NCBI RefSeq assembly: GCF_018100785.1
Contig: NZ_JAGJEC010000001.1
Location: 558,001 to 622,000, forward strand
DNA: 64,000 nt
Source of the DNA: Maribacter sp. MMG018
GTDB taxonomy: Bacteria; Bacteroidota; Bacteroidia; Flavobacteriales; Flavobacteriaceae
Direction: 5' to 3'
Positions 43,650 to 52,994 of this stretch are shown here, piece by piece. Each line of letters starts with the position of its first letter. Position 1 is the first letter of the stretch. Below the pieces are notes generated by a model. It searched no databases. It worked only from the letters and a program-made list of their open reading frames with translations, and was not told the DNA's origin. Both the position numbers and the translations under genes were made by a program.

Positions 43650-45052
43650 TCATAAAAACCTTTTATAAAGAAAGCAAAGAATTGTGGAGAGATGGCCGGG
43701 TTCGCATCACATTTGCCATTGTGGTCTTACTTTTAGGAATCGCTGTTTGGATTAGTGCCCGCCAGTATCAAAACATTAACGAACAACATCAAATAGCCCA
43801 AAAGGCGGAAAGGGAAGTTTGGGACAACCAAGGAGAGAAAAACCCACATTCTGCGGCGCATTATGGCACTTACGCATTTAAGCCAAAATACCCCTTGTCT
43901 TTGGTGGACCAGGGAGTGGACAAGTATGTAGGCTCCTCCATTTTTCTAGAGGCACATAAACGAAACGAAGCGCAGTTCAGTGCCGCAGCGGACCAAACGG
44001 GCCTGTCTAGGTTCGGCGACCTGACCCCAGACTTTATTTTACTTTTTATAATCCCTTTGTTGATCATTCTTTTAGGGTACAATACGTTTACCAAAGAACG
44101 CGAAATGGGCACATTGACCTTATTAAAAAGTCAGGGAATTACGCCCTGGAAATGGGCCTTGGGCAAATGGACGGCCTTATTTTTACCCGTTTTGCTGATT
44201 ACGGCACTGTTATTTCTGATTACCGGACTTGTATTGTCTAACCTTAAAGATTTTGGTGTCTTCAATTGGCAATCCCTGTTTTCTTTGTTTTTGGTATACA
44301 TTGGGTATTATATCATTTTCATCAACATTGTACTGTTCATTTCATTAAAGGCCACGAAATCGGGCATAGCCCTGGTACTATCGCTTTCCGTATGGATCTT
44401 GGCCTGTTTGGCAGCACCCAAGGCCGCCAGTAATATAGCCGAGGCAAAACACCCGTACCCTACCCGGCAAGAATTTGCGGCCAATGTGCTCAAAGACAAG
44501 CAAAACGGGTTGGACGGTCACAATCCTTGGAGTAAAGAATCCAAACTGTTGGAACAAGAGGTTCTTGCCGAATATGGTGTGGACAGTATTCATAAACTAC
44601 CTTTTAATTTTGATGCCTACCGCATGCAAAAGGGCGAGGAGCACGAGGCCGAGATTTATTTTAAACATTACAATTATCTAAAAGACCAATACTCTAAACA
44701 ATCGGATCTATACCAAAGCTTAGCCTTAGTATCACCATACCTTCCCACAAGGTTTTTAAGTATGGCCATCGCCAGAACCGATTATACCGCGCATTGGGAC
44801 TTTTCCGATGCCGCTGAAGATTATCGGATCGCCACACAAAAGTTTTTGAACGCAAATTTTGCCGAAAATTCATCCTATGGTGAATGGGGGTACCGGGCCG
44901 ATGCCGACTTTTGGAAAAAACTTCCAGACTTTAGCTATACCCCGCCCAAGCTAAACGCAATACTCTCGAGCAACGCCTCCAATCTATGGATCTTGGGAGC
45001 CTGGATGGCCGTATCATTTGCCTTGTTCCTAATAACCACTAAAACCGTTTAG
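43646..45052 (+). CDS. ABC-2 type permease, DUF3526 family (first)
   Basis: The 468-residue membrane protein begins with one TM (RITFAIVVLLLGIAVWISA), has a large extracytoplasmic domain and then five TM segments centred on PDFILLFIIPLLIILLGYNTFTKEREMGTL. That TFTKEREMGTL motif contacts the ATPase. A second large loop and last TM follow. It pairs with the second DUF3526 permease at 45054 to make a heterodimeric pore. Confidence 0.9.
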   Translation: MIIKTFYKESKELWRDGRVRITFAIVVLLLGIAVWISARQYQNINEQHQIAQKAEREVWDNQGEKNPHSAAHYGTYAFKPKYPLSLVDQGVDKYVGSSIFLEAHKRNEAQFSAAADQTGLSRFGDLTPDFILLFIIPLLIILLGYNTFTKEREMGTLTLLKSQGITPWKWALGKWTALFLPVLLITALLFLITGLVLSNLKDFGVFNWQSLFSLFLVYIGYYIIFINIVLFISLKATKSGIALVLSLSVWILACLAAPKAASNIAEAKHPYPTRQEFAANVLKDKQNGLDGHNPWSKESKLLEQEVLAEYGVDSIHKLPFNFDAYRMQKGEEHEAEIYFKHYNYLKDQYSKQSDLYQSLALVSPYLPTRFLSMAIARTDYTAHWDFSDAAEDYRIATQKFLNANFAENSSYGEWGYRADADFWKKLPDFSYTPPKLNAILSSNASNLWILGAWMAVSFALFLITTKTV

Positions 45053-45053
45053 C

Positions 45054-46481
45054 ATGTTACGATACAATTTTAAATATGAATTGAGACTTTTATTACGTAG
45101 TCGTTGGATTCAAATATTAAGTCTTATACTACTGGTACTTTTCGGCTTTTCTACCTTTAACGGCATAGAAAAAGTAGCCAAAAGAAAAAGTGATATTTCA
45201 ATTGCCAAACAACAAGTACAAGAGTCGGATGAGGCTATGCTTAAGCTTTTGGACTCTGTGGAACGCGGCCTTCCGGTAAGCGCTTCCTCTTGGACCATAC
45301 CTACCAGCCCCATGGCCGTAGGCAATTATCATCCTAGGGTAGCGGCCATGGAACCCAAGCCTATGGCCTTTGTCGCTACAGGACAGGCAGATCTGTTTAC
45401 GCATTATATAAAACCAACGGTTTCAGGAGACGATTTTGCTTTGAATTTTACAGAAATGACCAGTCCTGTCCAACTTCTTTTCGGAAGTTTTGACCTGGCC
45501 TTTGTCATTGTCTATCTCTTACCATTGCTGATCATTGCCTTTACCTATAATGTGCTATCTGCTGAAAAAGAGCAAGGCTCTCTTCGCCTATTGGCATCGC
45601 AGCCCATCTCCATACGAAAATGGGTGTTTCAAAAACTCATTCTTCGCTTTTTTTGGTTGTCGGTCTTGGTAACGCTGTCCATGCTGATCGTGTTTCTCTT
45701 AGTAGGTACTGAAACATTCGAATGGGGCGGTATCGTAAGTTTACTTGGGTTGACCTTGTCTTATATGCTTATTTGGTTTGCCCTGGCATTTTTGGTGAAC
45801 CTATTTGTTGGTACTTCGGCAAAAAATGCCGTATCCCTGATAATGCTATGGGTCATATTTGTTCTTTTGACCCCATCGGTTATCAATCAATTGGCAAACA
45901 CCCTTTACCCAATGCCATCGCGTACGCTTATGATCAATGAAATGAGGGAACACAAGGCGGAAGCAACCAAAAGACAAGATGAAATTTTAGACAATTTTCT
46001 CCGTGATCATCCGGAATATGCCATAAACGACTCTACCCAATCAAGAAATTTTTACCACAGCTATATGGCCTCGCAAAAAGTGGTAAAAGAGGCTTTGGAG
46101 CCTATTGTGGATACATACGAGCAACAATTGCACAAACAACAGAAATGGGCTAAAAAACTACAATGGTTTTCACCTGCCATCGTGGTACAGGAATCATTGA
46201 ACCAATTGGCCGGAACCTCCACCGCGGACTATGAGAGCTATCGCAATCAGGTCATCGGTTTTGCAGAAACATGGAGGAACCATTTAATGACCTATCTGTA
46301 CAACAACAAACCCTTTGCCCAACAAGATTATCCATCCCTTCCGAATTTTCAATTTTCATATATCGCCAATGCGACCATTGGTTTGTCCGTATTGGTGTTG
46401 CTTTTGATTGCCGGAGCATTGTTGGCCTTTGGGTTTGCAGTACAGGGGAGGTTACAAAAAAGAGGATTATTAAGTAATTAA
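45054..46481 (+). CDS. ABC-2 type permease, DUF3526 family (second)
   Basis: The 475-residue permease has the same layout as the preceding one: N-terminal TM (QILSLILLVLFGFSTF), large loop, then LLPLLIIAFTYNVLSAEKEQGSLRLLAS as the ATPase-contacting segment and further TMs. One base separates it from the first permease. The two proteins are clearly diverged paralogues. Confidence 0.9.
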   Translation: MLRYNFKYELRLLLRSRWIQILSLILLVLFGFSTFNGIEKVAKRKSDISIAKQQVQESDEAMLKLLDSVERGLPVSASSWTIPTSPMAVGNYHPRVAAMEPKPMAFVATGQADLFTHYIKPTVSGDDFALNFTEMTSPVQLLFGSFDLAFVIVYLLPLLIIAFTYNVLSAEKEQGSLRLLASQPISIRKWVFQKLILRFFWLSVLVTLSMLIVFLLVGTETFEWGGIVSLLGLTLSYMLIWFALAFLVNLFVGTSAKNAVSLIMLWVIFVLLTPSVINQLANTLYPMPSRTLMINEMREHKAEATKRQDEILDNFLRDHPEYAINDSTQSRNFYHSYMASQKVVKEALEPIVDTYEQQLHKQQKWAKKLQWFSPAIVVQESLNQLAGTSTADYESYRNQVIGFAETWRNHLMTYLYNNKPFAQQDYPSLPNFQFSYIANATIGLSVLVLLLIAGALLAFGFAVQGRLQKRGLLSN

Positions 46482-46491
46482 ATTATAAAAA

Positions 46492-47700
46492 ATGCAAAAA
46501 TTACCCGTAACCGTACTTAGCGGTTTTCTTGGCGCAGGAAAAACTACCTTGCTCAACCACATATTGCACAACAAAGAGGGCCTAAAGGTCGCCGTCATAG
46601 TAAACGATATGAGCGAGGTGAACATAGACGCCCAGTTGGTGGAAAACGAAAACACCCTCTCACGAACCGATGAAAAATTGGTAGAAATGAGCAATGGGTG
46701 CATTTGCTGTACCCTTAGGGAAGATCTTATGATAGAGGTGGAACGATTGGCCGCCCAGAAAAGATTTGATTACCTGTTGATCGAAAGCACGGGCATTAGT
46801 GAGCCGATTCCCGTGGCACAGACCTTTACATTTGAAAGCGAGGACGGTAACATTGATCTAAGCAGGTTCAGTTACATCGATACGATGGTGACCGTAGTGG
46901 ATGCCTTTAATTTTCTGAAAGATTTTTCAAGTCCCGATTATCTGCGCACTCGCGAGCTGACCGATATCGAAGGAGATGAACGTACCATTGTCAACCTGCT
47001 CACCGACCAGGTCGAATTTGCCAACGTCATTATCCTGAACAAGGTAGATCTTGTGACCGAAGACCAACTTAAAGAACTTTATGCCATTCTTCAAAAACTG
47101 AATCAAGAGGCCCGTATCATTCCAACAACAGAAAGCAACGTGCCCCTTAAAGAGGTCATCCATACAGGGTTGTTCGATTATGAAAAGGCAGAGGCCTCTG
47201 CCGGGTGGATCAAGGAGCTTGAAAACGAACATGTGCCCGAAACCGAGGAATACGGAATCGGTTCTATGGTATTTAGAAGCAAAAGACCCTTTCATGCCGA
47301 ACGGTTCCTGACTTATGTCAACACCCAATTCCCACAAAATATAATTCGTAGCAAAGGATTGTTCTGGTTGGCCTCAAGGCCCGACCAAGCTTTGATATGG
47401 AGTTCTGCCGGAGGTTCGTGCAAAGTAGACCCTGCAGGTGTTTGGTGGGCCTCTATGTCCTTCGGAGAGCGCATAGGCAGTGCCGCCTTTGTTGATAACC
47501 AAGAACTGATAGAATCTGACTGGGACATCACCTTTGGCGACCGTAAGAACGAACTCGTCTTTATTGGGCAGTACTTACAAAAGGAAAAGTTATTAGATGG
47601 ATTAAACGCTTGCCTACTTACCGATACGGAAGTGGAATTATGGAAAAATGGTCTTTTGGAACAAGAAGACCAATGGCCCGTGCCTGTTTATAATCAATAA
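46492..47700 (+). CDS. COG0523 GTPase, YciC/ZigA-like metallochaperone
   Basis: The 402-residue G3E GTPase has P-loop [11 protein letters not shown] (residues 11-21), the [14 protein letters not shown] segment that marks the YciC/ZigA subgroup, the metal-binding C70-I-C72-C73, the NKVDLV guanine motif and a C-terminal CobW-C domain. Members of this subgroup are usually controlled by the zinc repressor Zur and help deliver zinc under limitation. This is the strongest single clue that the cluster deals with zinc. It lies ten bases after the permease gene. Confidence 0.92.
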   Translation: MQKLPVTVLSGFLGAGKTTLLNHILHNKEGLKVAVIVNDMSEVNIDAQLVENENTLSRTDEKLVEMSNGCICCTLREDLMIEVERLAAQKRFDYLLIESTGISEPIPVAQTFTFESEDGNIDLSRFSYIDTMVTVVDAFNFLKDFSSPDYLRTRELTDIEGDERTIVNLLTDQVEFANVIILNKVDLVTEDQLKELYAILQKLNQEARIIPTTESNVPLKEVIHTGLFDYEKAEASAGWIKELENEHVPETEEYGIGSMVFRSKRPFHAERFLTYVNTQFPQNIIRSKGLFWLASRPDQALIWSSAGGSCKVDPAGVWWASMSFGERIGSAAFVDNQELIESDWDITFGDRKNELVFIGQYLQKEKLLDGLNACLLTDTEVELWKNGLLEQEDQWPVPVYNQ

Positions 47701-47702
47701 AA

Positions 47703-48332
47703 ATGATACGTACCAAAGATCTAACTTTTAAATACAGAGAGCACAGTGCCCTCTTCGAGTTTCCCGACATTGCCTTGGGAGCGGGTGAAAACTTGCTGGT
47801 TTTGGGAAAATCGGGCATCGGAAAAACAACGTTGTTACACCTGTTGGCGGGACTGTTATACCCTACGGGCGGCAGTATCGTAATAGACAAGGTGCCGACC
47901 CAATTACTTCCTAAAAAACAACTGGATAAGTTTAGGGGGCAAAATATAGGTCTCGTTTTTCAAAACAACCATGCCGTACAGTCATTGAGCGTGATCGAAA
48001 ATTTAAAGGCCCGGTTGTTTTTTGCGAAAAAGGCCATTTCAAAAAACATAATCACAGACTTGTTGGAACATCTTGATATTATCGATTGTAAAGACAAGAA
48101 ACTTAGGGAGCTTAGTGAAGGGCAACGACAACGACTTGGTATTGCTATGGGCATAGTACACCGACCCAATATAATATTGGCCGACGAACCCACCTCTAGC
48201 CTAGATGACGACAATTGCAACAAAGTAATGCAACTTCTGATAGAACAGGCCAGTGTAAGCAATGCCAACCTCATCGTCATTACCCACGATCAGCGTATAA
48301 AACCTTTGTTCACTCATAAACTGGAACTATGA
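47703..48332 (+). CDS. LolD/MacB-like ABC ATPase
   Basis: The 209-residue ATPase has Walker A GKSGIGKTTLLHLLAG, signature LSEGQRQRLGIAMGI and Walker B IILADEPTSSLDD, the pattern of LolD/FtsE-type proteins that drive FtsX-like permeases. It overlaps the permease gene by four bases. It follows the GTPase gene by two bases, so the operon is continuous. Confidence 0.93.
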   Translation: MIRTKDLTFKYREHSALFEFPDIALGAGENLLVLGKSGIGKTTLLHLLAGLLYPTGGSIVIDKVPTQLLPKKQLDKFRGQNIGLVFQNNHAVQSLSVIENLKARLFFAKKAISKNIITDLLEHLDIIDCKDKKLRELSEGQRQRLGIAMGIVHRPNIILADEPTSSLDDDNCNKVMQLLIEQASVSNANLIVITHDQRIKPLFTHKLEL

Positions 48333-49624
48333 ACATCTGGAAAATCAGTTTAAAAAACTTTAGGTTCAAACCCCTGTACAGCTTCTTGGGTATTCTCATA
48401 CTTTCGGTCAGTATAGCCCTTCTTATCGGTATTCAACAGCTAGACCGATCGTTTCGGCATCAACTGGAAAATAACCTCGGGGATATAGATATGGTGGTGG
48501 GTGCAAAAGGAAGCCCCTTACAGTTAGTACTTGCCTCCGTACTCCATATAGACAACCCCACGGGCAACATTTCTTTTGAAGAAGCCAAAAGGCTCATTAA
48601 AAACCCGATGGTAGGAAAAGGAGTGCCCATATCTTATGGCGACAACTATAAAGGCTATAGAATTGTCGGTACCACCCAAGATTTCCCAGAGCTGTACAAG
48701 GCACGTTTATATGAGGGAAGATTTGTACAAAAACCGATGGAGGTAGTACTGGGGTCTACCGTCGCAGAAGCCATTGGACTTCAGATTGGCGACAGTTTTC
48801 AAAGTTCCCATGGGTTGGCGGAAAAAGGGGGGCACGACCACGATGAACCATTAACCGTTGTCGGCATATACCAACCCACCCATAAGGTAATGGACCGTTT
48901 GATCATCACAGGGTTGGAGACCGTTTGGGATGTCCACCATCATGAAGATGACCATCAGACCAACAACGAACACATTGAAGGAGATGTACATGACGAAGAA
49001 ACGGACCATACCGAACATAATGAAACGGAGTCTCATCACGAAGGGGAAGAAGCGCATCATCATGAAGAAGAGGACCAACAAGAGATTACCTCTATGTTAA
49101 TTTCTTTTCGGAATCCGAGGGCTCTTTTAACGGTCCCCAGAAGCATAAACGAAAACACCAACATGCAGGCGGCCCTGCCAAAATTTGAACTGGAGCGACT
49201 GTATCAATTTACGGGGGTAGGGGTAAAAACCATCACCTGGATCGCTTATGCCATTCTCATAATTTCCTGTATCACCATTTTTATCAGCTTGTACAGAATG
49301 GTCCGCGACAGGGCTTTTGACCTAGCGCTTATGCGCAGCTATGGGGCCAATACCTTCCAGTTAATAAGAATGGTGGCCTACGAAGGTTTTATGATCGCCG
49401 GATCGGCCTTTATTGTAGGGGTACTGTTGTCACAAATAGGCGTGTATTTCATTTTTGAAATGATAACGGACCAGTACAAACAACAAATGCCGCTTCAACT
49501 ACGATACCAAGAATTATTACAAACCGCAGGTCTGGTAGGGCTTATGGTGCTATTGTCAATAGCCTTGGCCATTTACCCGATCCTTAAAATGAACATATCA
49601 AAAATACTGAGTCATGAAAAATAA
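48329..49624 (+). CDS. FtsX-type ABC permease with histidine-rich loop
   Basis: The 431-residue permease has an N-terminal TM (SFLGILILSVSIALLIGI), a MacB-like periplasmic domain and three C-terminal TMs typical of FtsX/MacB/LolC proteins. Between residues ~203 and 251 is an extreme His/Asp/Glu stretch (for example HHHEDDHQTNNEH and HHEGEEAHHHEEED), with another HDHDE at ~169-173; such loops bind zinc or nickel. In Pseudomonas a Zur-controlled FtsX-type permease, ATPase, DUF3299 protein and His-rich protein form an analogous set. It overlaps the next gene by 11 bases. Confidence 0.92.
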   Translation: MNIWKISLKNFRFKPLYSFLGILILSVSIALLIGIQQLDRSFRHQLENNLGDIDMVVGAKGSPLQLVLASVLHIDNPTGNISFEEAKRLIKNPMVGKGVPISYGDNYKGYRIVGTTQDFPELYKARLYEGRFVQKPMEVVLGSTVAEAIGLQIGDSFQSSHGLAEKGGHDHDEPLTVVGIYQPTHKVMDRLIITGLETVWDVHHHEDDHQTNNEHIEGDVHDEETDHTEHNETESHHEGEEAHHHEEEDQQEITSMLISFRNPRALLTVPRSINENTNMQAALPKFELERLYQFTGVGVKTITWIAYAILIISCITIFISLYRMVRDRAFDLALMRSYGANTFQLIRMVAYEGFMIAGSAFIVGVLLSQIGVYFIFEMITDQYKQQMPLQLRYQELLQTAGLVGLMVLLSIALAIYPILKMNISKILSHEK

Positions 49625-50048
49625 TATACTGGTAACTCTTTTTATGTTATCCTCTATGTGCTGTTTGGCCCAAACAGAGATAACCTGGTGGGACCTGGCC
49701 CGTATCAGCTATACGGAGAAGTTTTTTCCTTCTTATGGGGAAAATTTCCTGTATCCGAAATTTAGTGAAAACATGAAATCGCTCGAAGGCAAAAAAGTGG
49801 GCATCACCGGATACTTTCTAGACATTGACCCCAGTGGTAAAATGTATATCCTATCAAAAAATCCTATGGCTTCGTGTTTCTTTTGCGGAGTGGGAGGGCC
49901 AGAAACGGCCATGGAACTTCAATTTAAAACCAAACCCAATTTTAATACGGACGATATTCTATTCGTCACAGGAATTTTAAAACTCAATGCGGACGATATA
50001 GAGCATTTTAATTACATCCTTACCGACTGCGTAGCAGAAAAACTATAA
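49614..50048 (+). CDS. Exported DUF3299-like protein
   Basis: The 144-residue protein has a signal peptide ending in CCLAQ (residues ~1-20). The mature part has EGKKVGITGYFLDIDPSGKMYILS and ASCFFCGVGGPETAMELQF, resembling DUF3299 proteins, including the conserved cysteines (here CFFC). Such proteins are found beside FtsX-type zinc-linked ABC systems; their biochemical role is unknown. It starts within the end of the permease gene, so they are translated together. Confidence 0.75.
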   Translation: MKNNILVTLFMLSSMCCLAQTEITWWDLARISYTEKFFPSYGENFLYPKFSENMKSLEGKKVGITGYFLDIDPSGKMYILSKNPMASCFFCGVGGPETAMELQFKTKPNFNTDDILFVTGILKLNADDIEHFNYILTDCVAEKL

Positions 50049-50077
50049 CAAAAAAACAAACCATTAATACAACGAAA

Positions 50078-51490
50078 ATGAACAGAAGAAAATTTTTTAG
50101 AAACGGCGTCCTTTCTACCATAGGCGCTTCCATTTTTACCCCTTTCGAAACCGTAAGGGCGTCTGACCTTGAAAGTACCTGGAAACGTAACAAGGCCAAA
50201 AACATCATTTTATTGGTCAGTGATGGTATGAGTACCGGCACGCTAAACATGGCCGACCTTTATCTTTCAAGAAAAACAGGAAAGGGCAGCAATTGGCTGG
50301 GTCTCTATCGAGAGAACAAAGTGTCGCGAGCCCTTATGGATATGGCCTCTGCCAGCTCTATCGTTACCGACTCGGCGGCGGCAAGCTCTTCTTGGGGCGG
50401 AGGGGCGAGAATTAAAAACGGCGGCCTAAATATTGGGCTCAACGGGGAACCGCACCTTCCCATCTGGCAAAAATTCAAGGCCGTAGGCAAAAAGGCCGGT
50501 TGTGTGACCACCGTACCCGTTACCCATGCCACCCCTGCCGGCTTTTGCGTGAACCAAAAATCTAGAAACGATCAAGCATCCATTGCCGAAAAATACCTGA
50601 AACATGGTTTCGATGTTTTAATGGGCGGTGGAAACGAATACTTTTCCCCAGAAAAAAGAAAGGACAAAAAAGATATGTACACTGCCTTTGCCAATAAAGG
50701 GTACCATGTGGCAAAATCTAGGAACGAGATGTTGTCCGCTCCCACCAATAAACCCATGCTAGGTGTTTTTTCAGACAACGGACTTCCCTATACCAAAGAC
50801 CGTGAAAACAATAAGGAGCTTTTGGAAAACACCCCAAGTTTGGCCGAAATGACCCGCAAGGCCATAGAAAACCTAAAAGACGGCCCTCAAGGGTTTGTAT
50901 TACAGGTAGAAGCGGGAAAAGTAGACTGGGCCGCCCACGGAAACGATATTGCAGGCCTGCTTTATGATCAGGTGGCCTTTGATGAAGCCGTGCAGGTAGC
51001 GATGGATTTTGCGGAGAAAGACAAAGAAACATTGGTGATCATCACCACGGATCACGGAAACGCCAATCCAGGGGTCATCTACGGTAAATATGCCAATGAT
51101 AATTTTGACTCCATTCAAAACTACAAGCACACCAATGAATGGATCTTAAACGGTATAGGCAAGGAGTCTTCCATAAACAACATAAAAGAGCGTGTAGAAT
51201 ACGCCAACGGCTTTGCTTTGACCACCGAAGAAGCCGAGACGCTTCTTAGCTATTATGACTCCATTCAATCAGAGGATGGTTGGTACAACCCAAAGCACTT
51301 ACCGTTCCGTGCCTTGGCAGAGATCCAAAAACAACACAACTCGGTAGGCTGGATCAGTATGCAGCATTCTGCCGATTATGTGGAACTGGCGATGTTCGGC
51401 CCCGGAAGTCAATTGCTGAAGCCGTTCATTAAAAACACCGACCTCCACTACCTTATGTTGGAGGCAGCAGAGGTGGAGAATACCTTTTAA
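50078..51490 (+). CDS. Alkaline phosphatase (PhoA superfamily), Tat-exported
   Basis: The 470-residue enzyme starts with a twin-arginine signal (NRRKFFRNGVL). The phosphoserine/metal region is VSDGMSTGTLNMADL, with DSAAASSSWGGGARIKNG, QVEAGKVDWAAHGND, TTDHGNANPG and a His-containing MQHSADYVELAMFG downstream; these carry the zinc and magnesium ligands. It is the alkaline phosphatase fold that hydrolyses phosphomonoesters. As a zinc enzyme behind the zinc-type ABC genes it fits a role in zinc supply or storage of the periplasm, or simply benefits from it; that is inference. Confidence 0.9.
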   Translation: MNRRKFFRNGVLSTIGASIFTPFETVRASDLESTWKRNKAKNIILLVSDGMSTGTLNMADLYLSRKTGKGSNWLGLYRENKVSRALMDMASASSIVTDSAAASSSWGGGARIKNGGLNIGLNGEPHLPIWQKFKAVGKKAGCVTTVPVTHATPAGFCVNQKSRNDQASIAEKYLKHGFDVLMGGGNEYFSPEKRKDKKDMYTAFANKGYHVAKSRNEMLSAPTNKPMLGVFSDNGLPYTKDRENNKELLENTPSLAEMTRKAIENLKDGPQGFVLQVEAGKVDWAAHGNDIAGLLYDQVAFDEAVQVAMDFAEKDKETLVIITTDHGNANPGVIYGKYANDNFDSIQNYKHTNEWILNGIGKESSINNIKERVEYANGFALTTEEAETLLSYYDSIQSEDGWYNPKHLPFRALAEIQKQHNSVGWISMQHSADYVELAMFGPGSQLLKPFIKNTDLHYLMLEAAEVENTF

Positions 51491-51519
51491 AAGTAACCGG
51501 CCAAACCTCATCGATCAAT

Positions 51520-52224
51520 ATGAAACCAAAAAAGCTAAAAAATATCGCAATGGCTTTATTGCCAATACTGCTGATGGGGTGTACGTGCTCTGTGGAACCG
51601 CCTTTGCAATTAGACCATATCGTATTGGCCACCAATAACCTTGACGAAGGCATCAAAGAGTTTCAGAATAGTACGGGGCTACGGCCTACCTATGGGGGTA
51701 GACATGCCAACAGCTATACCCACAGTGCCACGGTGGCCCTAAAAGGCAACATGTATGTTGAAATTTTGGCGCCAAAAGACAATTTAGATTCCATACCAGC
51801 ATTTTTTCAGAAAATACATGGGTTAACCCCTATTGGTTTTGCCGTTTCGGTAAATGATGTCTCTAGGTTTAAAAGAAGAATAGAGACACTTGGTTTTCAA
51901 ACCAATGGCATCAACAACTGGTTGAGAAAAAAAACAGAGCCCGAAGAGTTTCAGTGTAATTTTATAATGACTAACGACCCCCAGTTGACCATGAATCCGT
52001 TATTCGTTAATTGGTCAGAAAGTGCCGAACCGTCCTCCCTAGAAAGTGATGGCAGCTCTTATTTAAAATCTTTAGAGCTGGCAACACCCTATAAAGAAGA
52101 GGTTGAACAATTGTTTGTTTCCAATCGCACTCTTTTTCAGCAGTTGAAATTTAGCAAGCGCCAACAAGCGAAAATAAGATTTGCTCTACAAACCCCTAAG
52201 GGACTCATTAAATTTGGGGAATGA
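51520..52224 (+). CDS. VOC (glyoxalase-like) family lipoprotein
   Basis: The 234-residue protein has a lipoprotein signal (LLMGC, Cys21) followed by CSVEPPLQLDHIVLATNNLDEGIKEF, the first beta-alpha unit of a glyoxalase-like_3 domain, with EILAPKDNLD and GFAVSVNDVSRFKRRIETLG further on. Metal ligands of true glyoxalases (H and E) may be H34 and E78. The family is usually cytoplasmic; a lipid anchor is unusual. It follows alkaline phosphatase by 29 bases. Confidence 0.75.
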   Translation: MKPKKLKNIAMALLPILLMGCTCSVEPPLQLDHIVLATNNLDEGIKEFQNSTGLRPTYGGRHANSYTHSATVALKGNMYVEILAPKDNLDSIPAFFQKIHGLTPIGFAVSVNDVSRFKRRIETLGFQTNGINNWLRKKTEPEEFQCNFIMTNDPQLTMNPLFVNWSESAEPSSLESDGSSYLKSLELATPYKEEVEQLFVSNRTLFQQLKFSKRQQAKIRFALQTPKGLIKFGE

Positions 52225-52551
52225 GGTGCTAGGTAAATGTTTGTTATTTAAATGGCTGTTGTAGTTCTTTTAAGATACGCCGGCTTATGGTTGAGCACTT
52301 CGAATATTCGTTTAAAAAGCCATTTCCAACTATAACACTCCTAATAATCTCCCATGGGAATATTGTCGAAAAAAGTGTTCGTAACTGTTACTATAACCTC
52401 CACAAAAAAGATATTCAAATACAGTTATTATGACATACGACCCATTAGTAATTAACAATACACAACTTGTAAAAAATTCTTCAAATTTCTAATTTGGCAA
52501 CTAGAATTCTTACGTGTTTTAACACTTATCTATAACGCTAACCAAACCAGT
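52225..52551. other. Intergenic boundary between metal cluster and accessory island
   Basis: This 327-base AT-rich stretch lies between the conserved cluster and the degraded genes of the island. It contains a perfect GTAAC-T-GTTAC palindrome at 52381-52391 and TCCCATGGGA near 52350, but no copy of the tRNA 3' end that would mark the far end of an integrated element. No gene is seen. Confidence 0.4.
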
Positions 52552-52680
52552 ATGCCAGACTGTATTGAATGTGGAGCCTACACAAAATTCAACAATGGGC
52601 TCTGTACTAGTTGTTATCAAAAAAAGAATGGAAACCCATGGGTTTCTGGAGTAATTAAAGGCAGAATTGCGGAAACATTA
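52552..52680 (+). pseudogene. Truncated zinc-ribbon protein, N-terminal fragment
   Basis: The fragment begins MPDCIECGAYTKFNNGLCTS and continues through KNGNPWVSGVIKGRIAETL. A zinc ribbon followed by a WV.GVIKGRIAETL segment is, from memory, the start of a nuclease-like family found in phage-defence and mobile contexts. After about residue 42 the frame runs into sequence that belongs to the DUF262 remnant on the other strand and stops at 52791. The rest of the gene has been lost at this junction, so I treat it as a remnant; the family assignment is tentative. Confidence 0.5.
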
Positions 52681-52991
52681 TACTCATCCTTTTCCAGCTT
52701 GAAAGCATCCTTTAAAACTTTCAATAAAATAATTATGGTAGTTAATCTTTGCTGTCCATCTACAACATCCACCGTATTAACACCTCCGTGATGCGCTTCG
52801 GTATGTAATATTAATATACCAAAAAGGTGCCCTTCACCCGGCAACAGCATATCAATATCTCTAAAAAGTGCAGCTTGCTGCCCATACCCCCAGGCATACC
52901 TATACCTCCTCTAGTAGGAAGGGATTCTAAATTGTTCGTTTCTATAGTTTAATAAACCATCAAGTGTAAAATCTTTAGGTATGATTTTAAT
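52676..52991 (-). pseudogene. DUF262 (GmrSD-type) gene remnant with in-frame stop
   Basis: Reading the minus strand from ATT at 52991, translation gives IKIIPKDFTLDGLLNYRN then FRIPSY, a TAG stop at 52913-52911, RRYRYAWGYGQQA, FRDIDMLLPGEGHLFGILI and VVDGQQRLTTIIILLKVL. The DGQQRLTT and IPSYQR-W motifs define the DUF262 domain of GmrSD restriction systems; the stop replaces the expected Gln (CAG to TAG). Homology ends near 52676, where it meets the zinc-ribbon fragment. It sits three bases past the stop of the membrane-protein gene, so it was probably once a further gene of the same operon. Confidence 0.8.
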
Positions 52992-52994
52992 ATT

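Noticed and set aside
52350-52362. TCCCATGGGA as the far attachment site of the island
   Set aside because: It shares only a short core with the tRNA 3' end (GTGGTCCCACATGGG) and is itself a simple palindrome; too little to call an att site.
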